A stretch of DNA of 49,547 bases from a virus. Shown here piece after piece: positions 10,301-18,925 of the stretch. The notes beneath the pieces were generated by a model, which made no database searches, was not told where the DNA came from, and worked only from the letters and a program-made list of their open reading frames with translations. The DNA lies in the IMG/VR virus record IMGVR_UViG_3300002137_000213, positions 1 through 49,547 of that record; one strand, given 5' to 3'. Made by a program: the position numbers and the translations under genes. The number at the start of each line of letters is the position of its first letter. Positions within the stretch are counted from its first letter, which is position 1.

Positions 10301-13300
10301 TTGGGAATTCATAAGTGATAAGGGTCAAGTAACAGAGAAGCAGTTACGCACTAAGTTCAAAGGTTTAGAAGATAACCAGTTCGACAATCTAGTTGAAGGT
10401 CTGCTGTCTGAAACAGACCCTGAAAGCGTTATCACTCTAGAAGATGGAAAGTTCCTGTCCTATGACTATGTTCAGGAGAGAGATCTAGACGGTCTTCAGT
10501 CCGACATTGATGATATGAACTTCATCAAGAAGGGCGCAGAGTATCTCCTTCAAAAGTCTAGGGGCACAGTTGGCGAGAAGAATACTCTGCCTGTAACCAA
10601 GATAACTCCCGCAACAAAAGACCCAGAGAAACAAACCCAGCGGTCAGCCGAGGTAGTGGCTAAGCACCCAGATGCACTGTCTAGTCCGGCAGCATGGCTG
10701 GCGTTTGAGCGCGACCTAACAGGAAGGTCGGAGACCCTAGCGCCTCCATACGGATTGATTAGCCTGTACAACGACATGGATTCATGGGTAAAGACCCACG
10801 CCAAATTGACACCTGAGCAGCTAAGCGCGGCGAATCGTGGACTCGCTACAGCCAAAAGAATGGGCGAGCTGTATAACTCTGGTCAAGCTACCGCTAACGC
10901 TACAGCTAAACTTCTGCTTTGGGGCTTGATGTCCAGACGACAGACAGCTTCAGGTCAGGAGGCAGGCTTTGTTGATCTAATGACAGGCAGCACTGCTGTT
11001 TCTGATTTGGCTCAAAAGGCTTTGGCTGGCGATGTGTCAGATGCGGACGTTAAGGGTTGGGTCAGGCAGGTAGGGAAGCTAATACCTGAAGGCTCCTTTG
11101 GTCGATCAGCAATCTCTAACGCCAACGATTTTGGCAGTTTGATGCAAAAGCTGGCAGACCCCTACAATGGCGGCGAGTCTAAGTTGCAGCGCATTCACGA
11201 TATTATGGCTGACAGCAGCATTCCTACGAAGGAGGTTCGCCGAGAGTTCCAAGTCATTGTTCAAGGTTCAGGCATAGACAACAAGGTCTTCTCTTTTGCT
11301 CAGTTAATGATTGGTCGAGACGATGTTGTGATCCTTGACCGCATCCAGCTCAACTCAATGTGGGACTCAACCCGTTACGGCAAAAACATTTATGATGACT
11401 TGGCAGACGAGTTCAGTGGTCTTCGCGGTTCAGCCCGTTACGAGGCTATAGAGAACTCTCTCAATACTAGACTCAAGGAGCTGTATACAAAGCTGGGCAG
11501 ACCAGAAGATGCGTCTATTGGGCGCTATCACTGGGAAAGCTGGGTCAGAGACTCTGGTCAGATTGTTGCCCACCCTACTATGCAGGGGCTTGAGAAAGAC
11601 ATTCTCGGCAAGCAGAGTCCCTATGCGTTTATTGGTGCCCCTGAAGGAAAGGGGGATATGTATCGCTCTGGTGCCGTTTATGCCCGAGACGACAAGGGCA
11701 CGCCTTACTACGTGTACCCGAAGTCCAACGGCAAGATGTATAAGTTTGAGAAGGGCGAGTTCAGGAAGTTTTTAGACGAGATACCAAAACCTAAAAATGG
11801 TATAGTTCCCAAAGACTTTAAAGTAAGTAAATTTAATAAAGGTACACCTTGGTATGAAGCCGAAAGTGTTAGCAGACAAAAACTCGACAAGCTCGTCGAT
11901 GAGTTCTCTGAAAGAGAGGCAGCTCAAAGAGAATATGCTTCTGAAAGAGCTGTTACAAGTAGTGCCCCCAATGGCTCCAGACGAGCCGAGCGAAACAGAG
12001 TCTACAAAGAGCTTCGTAGTCCCCGACTATCTGATAGCGGGCGTGGCGGAATTGAAGGAAGCATACCCAGACGCTTCAGAAGAAGACCTAGCAAACCGTC
12101 TAAAGTATTACTAGCTGGAAGCCAAGTATCAGGGTACAAGCGCGAGCTTGAGACTGATGCACGCGCAGCATTAAATTCTGTTGATAGCTACAATGGCACT
12201 GTCATTGAGCTGACCAAAAACAAAACAAACGCCAAACTATTTGCAAGCAAGATGGAAGCATCGAAGGACGCTAGCCCATATGGCGCTGCGGTCTACGTCT
12301 ATCCTGAGTCTGAATATCAGAATATGCAGATGTTCATGACCGAGGACGGGTCCGCTGGCATTGCTATCGACAACGGCGACACAATAGTTTCTCTTTATAG
12401 TGACGGGACAAACAAGAACGTAACTTACGCACTGGCTTCGCTAGCAGTAGAGGAAGGTGGGATTTATTCCGATGCGTTTGATACTGAATTGCCGCACATA
12501 TATCAGCACGTTGGCTTCAAAGTTATTTCAAGGCTCAAGTGGGATGACGCGCAAGCCCCTGCGGACTGGGACAAGAGAACATTCTTGCCTTACAACAAGG
12601 GCGAGCCTGACGTTGTTTTCATGGTTGTCGACCCTAAGTACTTCGGACCTTACACCAAAGACACAGGCTACGAGGTGGAGACATACGAAGAAGGTATGCG
12701 TTCTATTCGTGAGACCCGTAGACCTGAGCAAGAAAGAATATCCCCCAAGCTAAAGCAAGCCGTGCAGGACAGGATTGATCGCAAGATCTCTGCTGCCGAG
12801 CTTAACGATACCTTCAGAGAAGAAGGTCGTTACGTTAAGCCGATGCATCCTGACATGATAGCTCCCTTAAAGGATGATTCGCATTACGTTAGCGCCCTGA
12901 AAAGAACGAGCACAGAGCGAGACGGTCGCAGCAAAGAAAGCTATTGGATGTCGGATGCGCTGGTTGACGGTCAGAGATATGGCTCTCGTCTGGACATCCC
13001 CTCGTACTCTAGGCTTCCTATGGATGAGCGGGCGGACATTGTCACGATGCACGAATCCAGACCAAACGCGAAAGCAGGAGCGGCAGGACGCCGACTGGGC
13101 TACTACCCAACCATCAGCCTCAAAGATGTTGTTTTTGCTGTCCCAGAGAAGGGGGCTACAAAGATAGCTGTAGGTGCGGACAAGAACACCATCGCAACTA
13201 TCGAGGGCAATTACGTTGCGGCTGACCATGAGCAAAACAGGCTAGACTTTATCCGTTACATGGATGATCCGGCTTGGACTCAAATATCAATGAACCCTGA

Positions 13301-16300
13301 GCGACACTCGTTTTACTACGATCTGGCTAATCAGACCCCAGTTGTGAGTGCCACCCAGGTTGTTCAGGTCGGCAACCTAGTAATAGCCAAGGACGTTGTC
13401 TATGACGACGTTGAGAAGTTTTCCTTCATTAAGCGCAAGCAGATAAACGAAGAGACAGGAACACTTGACGACGGCACGCCATCGAACTATCAGTTTAGCT
13501 TTAATGATGAGATGGACTCTCAGGCTGACCTAGCCCGCCGATTTAGAGAAACGAAGATATACAGGTCGTTTGGCGACAGGTATCAGGCGCTTCGAGAGTT
13601 TGAAGATCAAGCTGCCGAATTCCTTGGATATGGTCGTTTGCCTGCGGGCTTGTCTCCGAGAGATCAGGAGAACCTTTCGCACGGCAGGGTTCAAAAAGAC
13701 TTAGACGAGTTTCACAAGAACCGCATAGACCCACTCGGAGAGATGATCTACAAAGCAGGGTTCGACGTGGAGGCAGTCGGCACTTATTTGCTGGCTAAGC
13801 ACGCGCCAGAAAGAAACGATTCTATAGCAGCCAAGGTCAAAGCCAATCAAGAGAAGTTGATCGCTCGCACCGAAAATGAAATTGAAAGGTTGCTCGACGA
13901 CGATGGCGTAGACCACACAGTAGCGCTGGAGACTCAGAGAGAGCTGTTGAACGGCTACAAGACAGACCCTCTGAAGTTTCAAGACACGGGGAGCGGTATG
14001 ACGTATGCCCAGTCACTAGCAATCCTAAGCATGGCTGAGCGTGAGGGCACTGCTCAGGCTATGGAGAAAATAGCAGCCAAGGTCTATGAAATGCACGACG
14101 AGAGCAGAGCGCGTATGGTAGAAGCGGAGCTGCTTGACTCGGAAACCAAAGAAGACTGGGAAGCAAACTTTAAGTACTACGTTCCTTTGAAGGGTTTCGC
14201 AGCGCAGTTTGAAAACGATGAGTATAGCGCCGGTACTGGCTCGCGAGGCTTCTCGATAGTGGGTAGCGAAAGCCTAAAAGCCAAGGGTAGAAAGACTCTG
14301 CCTGTAAACCCGCTGCTGCAATCAATAGAAGATATTCAAAAGAAAATTATTCGGGCGAGAAAAAATGAAGTCTCCCAAAAATTATTAGAGCTGCTAAGCG
14401 CACTGGGTAATGCCAAGGTGGAGGACTCGCTTGAGAGCGGTTCAATAAAGACCAAGTCTTACACGATCTACAACAACAAGTTCCGCCCGCCGATGGACAA
14501 CGATCAGTACACGATGAAGAACATCGATGATATGCGGAGGGAGGTCAGAGACTCAGGTCAGTACCCTAATGATCCTAAGTACGTCGTCGTGAAGAAAGGT
14601 GGTCAAACATTCCTGATTCACTTTAATAGCGACACGCTAAATCATTCACTTCAGAACATGAGCGTTCCAATGCTATCAAGGGCAAGCGGAGCGATGGACG
14701 TCATACTCAATGGCTTGACTAGGTTTCAGACGTTTAGGCGCAACATGCTGATCAACTACAACCCCGCATGGATGGTAACCAACCCAATCCGAGACGTTGC
14801 TACAGGGTTGATCTATGCGATGGCAGAGTCGGATAAAAAAGGATCAAGGGTCCAAGGCGAAGGAATCCTTGGCAAAACGGTACAGAACTACTTCCCGTCT
14901 ATTAGGGCGCTCTACAGGTACTACAGAGGCAAGCCGGACAGGGATGGCAACAAGATGGATCAGTACGCCCGCGAGTTCCATGAAGATGGTGCTTCGACCG
15001 GTATGGTTATGATGAAGGATAAAAAAGAGCAACTGAGGGCGCTTAATTCACAGCTCAGGAAGGGCAAGATTAAATCCATATTTAGCTACCTAGCCAAAGG
15101 GGTTGAGGACGGGAACAAAACGAGTGAAAACGCTATCAGGCTCTCAGCCTATATCGCTGCACGCAATGCAGGGACGGACAGAGAGACCGCAGCCACACTA
15201 GCAAAAGACCTGACGGTAAACTTCAACAGGAAAGGCGAAGATACGTCGACTTTTGGGGCATTGTACCTGTTCTTTAACGCAGCATTCCAAGGCAACGTTA
15301 ACTTCGTTCAGGCGATGGGTGCCGGAACCAACGCGGATGGCAGCGCAAAGGAATTTACCAAAGCAAGAATGGTCGCTACCGCGCTGGTTATGGCGGGCTT
15401 CTGGACCGCGATGCGAAACATCGATGAATCAGAAGAAGATGACGATGGCGAGCTGCGCTATAACGACCTACCTGAGCATGCCAAAAACAGAGTGCTGCTT
15501 GTCAATTATAACAGCGAAGAAGGTGCCGCAGTCCCGCTGTCCTATGGTTACAACTTCTTCACCAATCTGGGAAGACTTTCCGCTGAGTATCAGCAAGGCG
15601 TCATTGACGGGGGAGAATTCGGGTTGCATCTTTGGGACAACCTGCTGTTGAACTTCCTGCCGGTCTCCTATGACAAGGGGGACAACGTGTGGCAGGCGGC
15701 TAGAGGGTTTCTGCCTGATGCTCTGCAACTGCCAGTGGATCTCATGGTCAATAGGAACTTCTTCGGCAGTGAGATTGCTGTTGAGCAGAATGAACTGTTC
15801 ACAGAGAAGTCTACCGCCTACGCCTCCAAACGATCAACCCCAGTACTTTGGCGGAGAACAGCAGAGTTCCTCAACGACGCGACGGGTGGCGATAAGTATA
15901 AAAACGGGCTGTTGCACCTCAGTCCCGAGCGCATCGATTACATGTTTGACTATCTAATGGGAGCCGTGGGTCGAGTTGGCGTGCAGTCAATCGATGCGAT
16001 CTCGAAGATAGGTACAAACGAGACTATTGATAACAACAAGTTGCCAGTTGTTGGTGGGTTCTTTAAGAAACCTTCTGACTATGAAGATCGATTTGAGTTT
16101 TATGACAACTATATGTACATGCGTGGCGTCAAGGCTCGGCTCGAGGAAACCACCAGAGGCACTCCTGAGTTCAAGGAGCTTCAAGAAAAGTACAAGCCAG
16201 TGTCTTGGATGCTTTTAGGGTTCCACCAGCAGGCTAAGAAGGACTTGGATAAGATCCGAAAAACGAGAAAGGCTCTTGAGGATCAGGTCTACACCACGTC

Positions 16301-16418
16301 GAGAGAGTCCAAAGAAGAAACGCGCAGGACTAATCTTGAATACTTGTTGGAGCAGGAAAATAAAGTGTTTGATGCTTACAACAAGAGATTCAGAGAGTCG
16401 AGAAAGGCGATGGACTAG
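7365..16418 (+). CDS. Giant polyvalent virion protein with metallopeptidase and LPD38-like regions
   Basis: 3017 residues, about a fifth of the window; RBS AGGA 7 bases before ATG. Segments in order: Ala/Gly-rich, partly hydrophobic helices (residues ~85-340); a zincin-type metallopeptidase motif HEVYH at 660-664; a long charged linker; an alpha/beta segment ~1600-1760 containing YTYALASLAVEEGG-like and GFKVISRLKWDDAQAP strings, as in GNAT-like or ADP-ribosyltransferase-like modules of polyvalent proteins; and from ~2450 a helical region with NYNPAWMVTNPIRD and LYLFFNAAFQGNVNF, resembling the LPD38 domain of phage polyvalent proteins. Such proteins are thought to be packaged and delivered with the DNA, carrying peptidase and effector domains. 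Module boundaries are approximate. Confidence 0.75.
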   Translation: MPITSGKLYDKAAYWDEFYGDGKPPAPLSIDLPSDNSGSDMNDFSKGLYAGGNQMQALGSGLVAAYGSVTDNEDLLQSGMEDYVRNMNEAKSYSGAVVNFTDIGSAKDAGSWMAYSLGTLVPDIALMIGTGGVGGAIAKQAVTQGAKAFAEALAKQGAEEFVKAGLEKDAAEYIAKEAAAKVIQAKAAKAAAVTGLATSAVGSGLQGTGGSFAEILQQTGVEAPFAALGVGVATGALDALPFIRVFDGMFPATAKKDFQEFIASRLVDNAPWKIQALKDLMVIGGAEVGTEVLQALIERDAITWVNNNYGEGPAKEYGQLLTTEDGRRQLVNVAAVSLLGGTAIAAPTIAAKKVTGRYDREVNYGDDAKVVRTDTGRDPEFRSKIEEVLNFYEDPANQGKTRVGDEVQSERPVDPVTGELAITWNKDGALDPNTNRPYMQEQTSQATTIGADASEAPVNITEGALPADQQNSAVGEIQQPQTQESLSTVVVPEAKTPYGPEHRFDAPLSDVATPYQEQLLQLSIVAATPEAQDPSNLDVVVEAIDQDDVDRIFDRNASLMIQTPDRPKGKSLPTIEEAFGTEATTVTNAVAGVMADLSASGVPKLFMDKVTGVYVHDDADVEAPAMTGQRSRGVSFSRSLIGESLQGGDKLSEMAWSMTHEVYHAADFDMNLSSKNKAFGMEISDEASEPSVAMGGIMRELFNNWLDQTPTGKRFNYPFNDLQSDILDTTKPNGGLNARYRQEVFAQLGALFHSNPKELQAAAPLAYNYIKQVRDANLKTAKPPEVINETSENPRPADTSQPTGISGQVRAPPVAGSDTGVQPRSTRPDGEGSVVQGRADTPVEGSPQDTTGQRQRPDVQRSPVAAESSRTEVILKATDKKPTFKKADNWDDTGEQIITFADGDRYTVYFDDDAAEAGAEQWYTSADGTFTGAEELLGQTKAETITALQEHREKLLAAGKNSYNTPLDPQVGRETSFKAWEFISDKGQVTEKQLRTKFKGLEDNQFDNLVEGLLSETDPESVITLEDGKFLSYDYVQERDLDGLQSDIDDMNFIKKGAEYLLQKSRGTVGEKNTLPVTKITPATKDPEKQTQRSAEVVAKHPDALSSPAAWLAFERDLTGRSETLAPPYGLISLYNDMDSWVKTHAKLTPEQLSAANRGLATAKRMGELYNSGQATANATAKLLLWGLMSRRQTASGQEAGFVDLMTGSTAVSDLAQKALAGDVSDADVKGWVRQVGKLIPEGSFGRSAISNANDFGSLMQKLADPYNGGESKLQRIHDIMADSSIPTKEVRREFQVIVQGSGIDNKVFSFAQLMIGRDDVVILDRIQLNSMWDSTRYGKNIYDDLADEFSGLRGSARYEAIENSLNTRLKELYTKLGRPEDASIGRYHWESWVRDSGQIVAHPTMQGLEKDILGKQSPYAFIGAPEGKGDMYRSGAVYARDDKGTPYYVYPKSNGKMYKFEKGEFRKFLDEIPKPKNGIVPKDFKVSKFNKGTPWYEAESVSRQKLDKLVDEFSEREAAQREYASERAVTSSAPNGSRRAERNRVYKELRSPRLSDSGRGGIEGSIPRRFRRRPSKPSKVLLAGSQVSGYKRELETDARAALNSVDSYNGTVIELTKNKTNAKLFASKMEASKDASPYGAAVYVYPESEYQNMQMFMTEDGSAGIAIDNGDTIVSLYSDGTNKNVTYALASLAVEEGGIYSDAFDTELPHIYQHVGFKVISRLKWDDAQAPADWDKRTFLPYNKGEPDVVFMVVDPKYFGPYTKDTGYEVETYEEGMRSIRETRRPEQERISPKLKQAVQDRIDRKISAAELNDTFREEGRYVKPMHPDMIAPLKDDSHYVSALKRTSTERDGRSKESYWMSDALVDGQRYGSRLDIPSYSRLPMDERADIVTMHESRPNAKAGAAGRRLGYYPTISLKDVVFAVPEKGATKIAVGADKNTIATIEGNYVAADHEQNRLDFIRYMDDPAWTQISMNPERHSFYYDLANQTPVVSATQVVQVGNLVIAKDVVYDDVEKFSFIKRKQINEETGTLDDGTPSNYQFSFNDEMDSQADLARRFRETKIYRSFGDRYQALREFEDQAAEFLGYGRLPAGLSPRDQENLSHGRVQKDLDEFHKNRIDPLGEMIYKAGFDVEAVGTYLLAKHAPERNDSIAAKVKANQEKLIARTENEIERLLDDDGVDHTVALETQRELLNGYKTDPLKFQDTGSGMTYAQSLAILSMAEREGTAQAMEKIAAKVYEMHDESRARMVEAELLDSETKEDWEANFKYYVPLKGFAAQFENDEYSAGTGSRGFSIVGSESLKAKGRKTLPVNPLLQSIEDIQKKIIRARKNEVSQKLLELLSALGNAKVEDSLESGSIKTKSYTIYNNKFRPPMDNDQYTMKNIDDMRREVRDSGQYPNDPKYVVVKKGGQTFLIHFNSDTLNHSLQNMSVPMLSRASGAMDVILNGLTRFQTFRRNMLINYNPAWMVTNPIRDVATGLIYAMAESDKKGSRVQGEGILGKTVQNYFPSIRALYRYYRGKPDRDGNKMDQYAREFHEDGASTGMVMMKDKKEQLRALNSQLRKGKIKSIFSYLAKGVEDGNKTSENAIRLSAYIAARNAGTDRETAATLAKDLTVNFNRKGEDTSTFGALYLFFNAAFQGNVNFVQAMGAGTNADGSAKEFTKARMVATALVMAGFWTAMRNIDESEEDDDGELRYNDLPEHAKNRVLLVNYNSEEGAAVPLSYGYNFFTNLGRLSAEYQQGVIDGGEFGLHLWDNLLLNFLPVSYDKGDNVWQAARGFLPDALQLPVDLMVNRNFFGSEIAVEQNELFTEKSTAYASKRSTPVLWRRTAEFLNDATGGDKYKNGLLHLSPERIDYMFDYLMGAVGRVGVQSIDAISKIGTNETIDNNKLPVVGGFFKKPSDYEDRFEFYDNYMYMRGVKARLEETTRGTPEFKELQEKYKPVSWMLLGFHQQAKKDLDKIRKTRKALEDQVYTTSRESKEETRRTNLEYLLEQENKVFDAYNKRFRESRKAMD

Positions 16419-16420
16419 TC

Positions 16421-16906
16421 TTGGACCCCATCACCGCCATAGCTGTCGCCACCAAAGCTTTCGCCACAGTGAAGGCTATGGTGGCTGCTGGCAGGGAGGT
16501 CGAGGACACCTTGAGTCAGATAGGTGCGTGGTACGGGGCAGCGTCAGACTTCGCTGAGTGTAAGCGGCAGGCTGATAACCCCCCGCTGTTCAGGAAGATA
16601 GTGTCAAGCAAGAGCGTTGAGCAGGAGGCAATTGACATCTATGCTCGGGGCAAGCGCCTAGAGCAGCAAGAGAGAGAGTTGCGAGAGCTGCTTCTGTATA
16701 CCTACGGACCTACCGGCTATCAAGAGATGATAGATCTCCGCAGGAGCATACGGGAGCAGAGAGAAAAGATGGTGTACGCGCAGGCGAGGAGACGCAAGGC
16801 GTTCTTTTGGAACTCGGTAACACTGATTGCGATCTCAGTTCTGAGCTACGTTACTTTTGAGATGTATAGCTTTCTTGCGGGTAAGATTTTTAGCGCAGGG
16901 ACTTAA
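16421..16906 (+). CDS. Small membrane-anchored protein at the end of the virion operon
   Basis: 161 residues from a TTG start two bases after the giant gene. The N-terminus (MDPITAIAVATKAFATVKAMV) is amphipathic, followed by a charged helix (RGKRLEQQERELRELL, then RSIREQREKM). One hydrophobic segment near the C-terminus (WNSVTLIAISVLSYVTFEMY) is probably transmembrane. Similar MDP-starting proteins sit near ejection proteins in marine phages. It could be a lysis accessory or a virion protein; neither is proven. It is the last gene before the integrase converges. Confidence 0.5.
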   Translation: MDPITAIAVATKAFATVKAMVAAGREVEDTLSQIGAWYGAASDFAECKRQADNPPLFRKIVSSKSVEQEAIDIYARGKRLEQQERELRELLLYTYGPTGYQEMIDLRRSIREQREKMVYAQARRRKAFFWNSVTLIAISVLSYVTFEMYSFLAGKIFSAGT

Positions 16907-16951
16907 GACCATCCTTTTTGACAAAGAAAATCCCGCCATATGGCGAAGTAA

Positions 16952-17188
16952 GAACATGTTCCTAAAAGGCAGTTTGCTGCTGACCTCGGTTTCGTAAGTG
17001 CTTGATAAATAAAGAATCAACTATGATGGTCTTGCCAAGAATAAATTGGTGCCTATCCTCTAGACGTCAATCAATAATTACCAATAAATACTTTATAATC
17101 AAAAGCTTACCAATATATTTAAGGACATGTTCTTAAACACACTATGTTAAACTGTATACTTATACAGTCGTCAGGCAAGAACATGTTC
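16952..17188. repeat. Three copies of the palindrome GRACATGTTC
   Basis: GAACATGTTC occurs at 16952-16961 and 17179-17188, and GGACATGTTC at 17123-17132. The half-site GAACAT also forms the arms of the inverted repeat over the early promoter (21868-21893). They may be operators or integrase/excisionase arm sites. Confidence 0.6.
17146..17174 (-). promoter_or_regulatory. LexA-type SOS box within a possible leftward promoter
   Basis: CTGTATACTTATACAG at 17152-17167 matches the gammaproteobacterial LexA consensus CTGT-N8-ACAG with an AT-rich core. On the minus strand it exactly fills the 17-bp spacer between CTGACG (-35-like, 17174-17169) and TTTAAC (-10-like, 17151-17146), where LexA binding would block RNA polymerase. 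No clear gene follows leftward. Confidence 0.55.
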
Positions 17189-17191
17189 GTC

Positions 17192-18133
17192 TCACCTACT
17201 TCTCAGCATCCCTTCCATCGCACTTGCCGCCTTGGCTTTGTGCTCATGGTTTAGATGCATGTATCTCTGCATGCTTGTGGCGTTTTTCCAACCGCCAAGC
17301 TGCATCAGAGTGGTTTCCCCAGTCCCCGACATAATATGCCAAGACGCAAAGGTGTGTCGCAGCGAATGGAACACCGTTTCTTCGGGCAGATTTGCGTTTT
17401 TTACTGCATTTTTCCACGTCAGATTCGTCACTGAGGTTTGTCTTAACGGCGTGCCGAGAAGCTTCTCGTTCCTTACTTCGTCTTGAATAAAGACGTGCTC
17501 AACGCCCCTGTTCTTTATCCAAGTGTAGTCGCGAATCAGATCGTCCCGTTTTTCCTTATAGCGTCGAAGTATGCGCTGGGCATCTCGATTCATAGGGAAA
17601 CTCGTCGCTTCACCGTTCTTGGTTTTTTTCGCCTTAACATAAACCGTCTTAAAGTCATCAGACAACTGGTCCCATCGGAGATTGCAAATGTTGGAGACCC
17701 TAAAGCCAGTGTTTAGGCAAAACTCTGCCATGTCAGCTCGCAACGGATCTAGCCACCTGATCAGCTCTCTAGCCTGCTTAGGCGTGAGAAACAACTCGCG
17801 CTTACCTTCAGGATAGCAACTGTACGTTGGCACCCTCTCGATAAACTCCTCCTTGCAAGCGTAGTGCAATACCGCTCGGAGGTACACGATGCGCTGATTG
17901 ACAGAGCCATTACTCAGCACGCCCGCCCGATTTTTACACGGGCGCTTCCGCAGCTCGCTGATAAACACAGCCCCGAGCGCCTTTTGTTGAAAATTCTTGA
18001 TAGGCAGGTCACCCCACCGATCAATCATCTCCCCTACAAATTCCTGAACCCGTAGGGTTTTTGCTTGATGTTTCCCAGACTTTGTAGGTTGCTCTAAGTA
18101 CATTAACGCCACTTCTTTAAAAGTCATATCCAT
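17192..18133 (-). CDS. int: Tyrosine recombinase (phage integrase)
   Basis: 313 residues, RBS AAGGAG 7 bases before ATG. An N-terminal SAM-like core-binding domain spans roughly residues 3-105. The catalytic domain shows R145 (TGFRVSNICNLRW), H257-x-x-R260 (HSLRHTF), W282 (LGGWKN) and nucleophile Y291 (MQRYMHL), the complete R-H-R-W-Y set. It catalyses site-specific integration and excision of the phage genome. It is the last gene of the leftward immunity/recombination operon and ends at the candidate attP region. Confidence 0.95.
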   Translation of the reverse strand: MDMTFKEVALMYLEQPTKSGKHQAKTLRVQEFVGEMIDRWGDLPIKNFQQKALGAVFISELRKRPCKNRAGVLSNGSVNQRIVYLRAVLHYACKEEFIERVPTYSCYPEGKRELFLTPKQARELIRWLDPLRADMAEFCLNTGFRVSNICNLRWDQLSDDFKTVYVKAKKTKNGEATSFPMNRDAQRILRRYKEKRDDLIRDYTWIKNRGVEHVFIQDEVRNEKLLGTPLRQTSVTNLTWKNAVKNANLPEETVFHSLRHTFASWHIMSGTGETTLMQLGGWKNATSMQRYMHLNHEHKAKAASAMEGMLRSR

Positions 18134-18201
18134 GTTGTTCTCCTTGTAAGGGGAGATCAGCAGCTCTGGTAATATACCGCATCACATCCCAAATCAAAAG
18201 C

Positions 18202-18226
18202 GGTTCGTTTGCGCCACAGGTGAACC
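18202..18226 (-). terminator. Possible terminator before the integrase gene
   Basis: Read on the minus strand, GGTTC and GAACC form a short stem (18226-18222 with 18206-18202) followed by GC and TTTTGATTT. The stem is only five base pairs with a long loop, so this is a weak candidate that might lower read-through into int. Confidence 0.3.
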
Positions 18227-18259
18227 ACGCCTGCCTATTGAGCGCGGGATACGCTCCGG

Positions 18260-18523
18260 CTAATGCTGCGGAACCGGTTGATCATCAGATGAGGAGGAAT
18301 CTGACGGGAATTCAACCGGTTCCGGCAGCAACTTCTTTGCTTGTGACACAGTGTGCTGAATGCCCACCTGTGCCATCTCTAAAACAGCGGCAATTAAAGC
18401 GACCCCATTGCCCGCCGTCTGGGCAGTGCCCAGCATCTTCTTGCAAGTGTCGTCAATGTCAGCCAAATCATAACCATGGCTGTCGATATAGATTAGTTGC
18501 GGTTCTTTACTTAGATCGGTCAT
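18260..18523 (-). CDS. Small acidic hypothetical protein
   Basis: 87 residues, its start overlapping the end of the CsrA-like gene by 17 bases, so probably co-translated. It is helical and acidic (DLADIDDTCKKMLG, then GVALIAAVLEMAQVG) with a Ser/Asp/Pro-rich tail. No family recognised. Confidence 0.5.
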   Translation of the reverse strand: MTDLSKEPQLIYIDSHGYDLADIDDTCKKMLGTAQTAGNGVALIAAVLEMAQVGIQHTVSQAKKLLPEPVEFPSDSSSSDDQPVPQH

Positions 18524-18911
18524 CTTTTTTCCTCGCGTCGTGGCGAATGAGTTGATAGTTTCGTGGGGCGTCTATGGCTAAGCGTGCTTGAGGGACCATC
18601 TTCTCACTCACGACATCGCCACGACCGCACACATCGCAGTGCGGTTTGGTCCGCATAAAATATTCTTGGATACCCACCATGGACACGCCAATATCGGCAC
18701 CCAAGTTAATTCCCTCATCACCCACAGATAAAAGGTGTTCAGAGATACCGTCAGCACTGGTCACGTTCACCAGTGCGTCTTGGTGTTTCGCTGTATCTCT
18801 GACACGCCTAATCCACAGGCGATGCTCAAATGTCCCCTCCAAGTCATTCGGATTAAGAAACTCGCCGCCATAAAGAATAGAGTCAACTGAGCGAGTGATG
18901 CGTAGGGGCAT
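18507..18911 (-). CDS. CsrA-like RNA-binding protein with insertions
   Basis: 134 residues, RBS AAGGAAAATAAT before ATG. Segments match CsrA/RsmA in order: LRITRSVDSILYGGEF (3-18) corresponds to the first strand LILTRRVGE..IGDE; GADIGVSMVGIQ (71-82) to ..EVTVTVLGVK; ARLAIDAP (109-116) to VRIGVNAP; and RNYQLIRHDAR (117-127) to KEVAVHREEI. R123 aligns with the RNA-contacting R44 of CsrA. Canonical CsrA is about 60 residues. Here ~52 extra residues lie after strand 1 and ~26 between strands 2 and 3, the latter containing HCDVCGRGD, a CxxC that could bind metal. CsrA binds GGA in hairpin loops of mRNA leaders. Identification rests on motif order only. Confidence 0.55.
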   Translation of the reverse strand: MPLRITRSVDSILYGGEFLNPNDLEGTFEHRLWIRRVRDTAKHQDALVNVTSADGISEHLLSVGDEGINLGADIGVSMVGIQEYFMRTKPHCDVCGRGDVVSEKMVPQARLAIDAPRNYQLIRHDARKKDDRSK

Positions 18912-18925
18912 ATTATTTTCCTTCG

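Larger units (their letters stand above)
16907..17191. other. AT-rich non-coding gap between convergent genes, candidate attP/control region
   Basis: 285 bases without a convincing gene. It holds the palindrome CGCCATATGGCG at 16934-16945, three GRACATGTTC palindromes, a LexA-like box, and a 9-bp inverted pair AAGACCATC (16905-16913) and GATGGTCTT (17025-17033). The gap abuts the 3' end of the integrase, one of the usual sites of a phage attachment site with arm-type repeats. No tRNA fragment is recognisable, so the core sequence cannot be placed. Confidence 0.4.

Noticed and set aside
16835-17020. 61-codon minus-strand frame downstream of the LexA box
   Set aside because: TTG start without RBS, low-quality composition and partly antisense to a convincing gene.
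17120-17151. XerCD dif-like site (TATGTTAAA near the LexA box)
   Set aside because: Only the XerD-like half resembles dif and the phage carries its own integrase.
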